Shown one piece after another: positions 62,770 to 64,000 of a stretch of DNA of 64,000 bases. The notes under the pieces were generated by a model. The model searched no databases, was not told the DNA's origin, and saw only the letters and a list, made by a program, of their open reading frames with translations. The stretch is from JAUIAI01 sp963732405 (GTDB lineage Bacteria > Pseudomonadota > Gammaproteobacteria > Burkholderiales > Burkholderiaceae_E), in the NCBI GenBank assembly GCA_963732405.1, contig CAVSZG010000001.1, positions 1,116,001 to 1,180,000 on the forward strand. Direction: 5' to 3'. Position 1 is the first letter of the stretch. Every line of letters begins with the position of its first letter. The position numbers were made by a program, and so were the translations under genes.

Positions 62770-64000
62770 ATGCCGTATCAGCACCGCATCGGCGATCAGC
62801 GCTATCACTTCGATGATCTGGCCAGCCTGCTGGCCAGGGCCTCGCCGCCGCGCTCGGGAGATTCGCTGGCCGGCGTGGCTGCGCAGAGTGCCGCCGAGCG
62901 GATGGCCGCGCGAATGGCACTGGCCGATCTGCCGGTGCGCGAATTTCTCGATCAAGCGCTGATTCCCTACGAGACCGATGAAGTCACGCGGCTGATCATC
63001 GATACCCATGATGCCGCGGCCTTCGCGCCGATCCGATCCCTCACGGTCGGCGAGTTGCGCGACTGGTTGCTCGCCGAGTCCACCGATGCCGCGGCGCTGA
63101 CCCGACTGGCACCCGGCCTGACCCCGGAGATGGTCGCTGCGGTGAGCAAGCTGATGCGCAATCAGGATCTCATCCTGGTGGCACGCAAGTGTCGCGTGGT
63201 CACTCGCTTTCGCAACACCATCGGCCTGCCGGGTCGCCTGTCGGTGCGACTGCAACCGAATCATCCGGCCGATGATGCGCGCGGCATCGCCGCCTCGATT
63301 CTCGACGGGCTCATGTATGGCTGCGGCGATGCGGTGATCGGCATCAACCCGGCCACCGACAGCCCGGCCGCCCTGATCGAACTGCTGAGCCGGCTCGATG
63401 CGCTGCGTCAACGATTCGACATGCCGGTGCAGCATTGCGTGCTCACCCATGTGACCAACCAGTTGCAGGCGATCGAGGCCGGTGCCCCGGTCGATCTGGT
63501 GTTTCAGTCGATTGCCGGTACGGAGCAGGCCAATGCGGGCTTCGGCATCAACCTGGCCTTGCTCGACGAGGCCCACCAGGCGGCTCTGGCGCTGGGCCGC
63601 GGCACCGTGGGCGACAACCTGATGTATTTCGAAACGGGTCAGGGCAGTGCGCTGTCGGCCAATGCCCATCATGGACTGGATCAGCAGACCTGCGAGGCCC
63701 GCGCCTATGCCGTCGCGCGCCGCTACCGGCCGCTGCTCGTGAACAGCGTGGTCGGCTTCATCGGGCCCGAATACCTGTTCGATGGCAAACAGATCACGCG
63801 GGCCGGTCTGGAAGATCATTGCTGCGGCAAGTTGCTGGGTCTGCCCATGGGCATGGATGTCTGTTACACCAATCATGCCGAAGCCGATCAGGACGACATG
63901 GACAATCTGCTGACCCTGCTGGCCAGCGCGGGTGTCACCTTCGTGATGGGGGTTCCGGGCGCCGATGACGTGATGCTCAACTATCAGAGCAGCTCGTTTC
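62770..64000 (+). CDS. eutB: Ethanolamine ammonia-lyase large subunit (3' end outside window)
   Basis: The first 410 residues of the adenosylcobalamin-dependent lyase that splits ethanolamine into acetaldehyde and ammonia. Family blocks include LMRNQDLILVARKC, TRFRNTIGLPGRLSVRLQPN, DAVIGINPATD and the active-site GTEQANAGFGINLALLDEA. ATG 62770 is 5 bp after the DUF1080 stop. The reading frame is open at the window end, with the eutC small subunit expected just beyond. No other eut gene or microcompartment shell gene appears in the window. Confidence 0.93.
   Translation, partial: MPYQHRIGDQRYHFDDLASLLARASPPRSGDSLAGVAAQSAAERMAARMALADLPVREFLDQALIPYETDEVTRLIIDTHDAAAFAPIRSLTVGELRDWLLAESTDAAALTRLAPGLTPEMVAAVSKLMRNQDLILVARKCRVVTRFRNTIGLPGRLSVRLQPNHPADDARGIAASILDGLMYGCGDAVIGINPATDSPAALIELLSRLDALRQRFDMPVQHCVLTHVTNQLQAIEAGAPVDLVFQSIAGTEQANAGFGINLALLDEAHQAALALGRGTVGDNLMYFETGQGSALSANAHHGLDQQTCEARAYAVARRYRPLLVNSVVGFIGPEYLFDGKQITRAGLEDHCCGKLLGLPMGMDVCYTNHAEADQDDMDNLLTLLASAGVTFVMGVPGADDVMLNYQSSSF

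Overview
The window is uniformly GC-rich and densely packed. It carries about 50 protein genes in short co-directional runs with frequent ATGA or GTGA stop/start overlaps, and I saw no tRNA, rRNA, CRISPR array, prophage or insertion sequence. The gene families (DppBCDF-type importer, M81 peptidase, circularly permuted ATP-grasp/alpha-E/transglutaminase genes, PHB depolymerases, DUF2852, cyclase-AAA-TPR regulators, Dyp-type peroxidase) point to a free-living Pseudomonadota chromosome. Betaproteobacteria (Burkholderiales) is my best guess, with Alphaproteobacteria as the alternative; no marker gene settles it.

Layout. 1-8 kb (minus strand): M81 metallopeptidase, substrate-binding protein, two permeases, two ATPases and an amidase cut by the window edge, which reads as an uptake-and-hydrolysis operon for a peptide- or amide-like compound. 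8.2-11.5 kb: a MacA-like adaptor with a MacB-like exporter split into ATPase and permease. 11.5-15 kb: quinone oxidoreductase, ADP-forming acyl-CoA synthetase and a 98-residue orphan. 15.2-24.6 kb: two sets of ATP-grasp/alpha-E/transglutaminase genes, one with separate subunits and one with a fused ATP-grasp-alpha-E protein plus a giant transglutaminase-DUF2126 protein. 24.6-27.4 kb: two tandem PHB-depolymerase paralogues, one with a 12-bp repeat. 27.5-31.2 kb: ElaA-type acetyltransferase, CbpA-type co-chaperone, RidA, DUF2852 and a bile-acid-symporter-like protein. 31.3-36.7 kb: GldA/GldF/GldG-like ABC genes, a DUF4340 protein with a seven-copy repeat, and ChaC. 36.7-39.3 kb: TesB, uronate dehydrogenase and flavin reductase.

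39.3-53.3 kb is the most unusual part. A C13 (legumain-like) membrane peptidase converges on a minus-strand operon of five tightly packed genes. Two paralogous proteins of about 1040 residues (zinc ribbon, class III cyclase, AAA ATPase, TPR-like region) are followed by an atypical cytochrome P450, a 660-residue membrane protein of unknown function and a Dyp-type peroxidase. A Crp-like regulator with an apparently intact cyclic-nucleotide phosphate-binding signature is transcribed divergently from the operon, and a LuxR-type regulator converges on it. This looks like a signal-responsive two-haem-enzyme system that I do not recognise as described.

53.4-64 kb: a secreted thermonuclease and a DUF7282-type lipoprotein, a lipoprotein clan GH-A glycosidase with a duplicated domain, a DHH-family exopolyphosphatase-like protein, gamma-glutamyltransferase, a small orphan, an IlvD/Edd-type sugar-acid dehydratase, a DUF1080 lipoprotein, and the start of ethanolamine ammonia-lyase large subunit, cut by the window end. 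The longest stretches without a gene are under 300 bp; each of the three largest is described. Long open frames lying opposite real genes were treated as GC-driven shadows.
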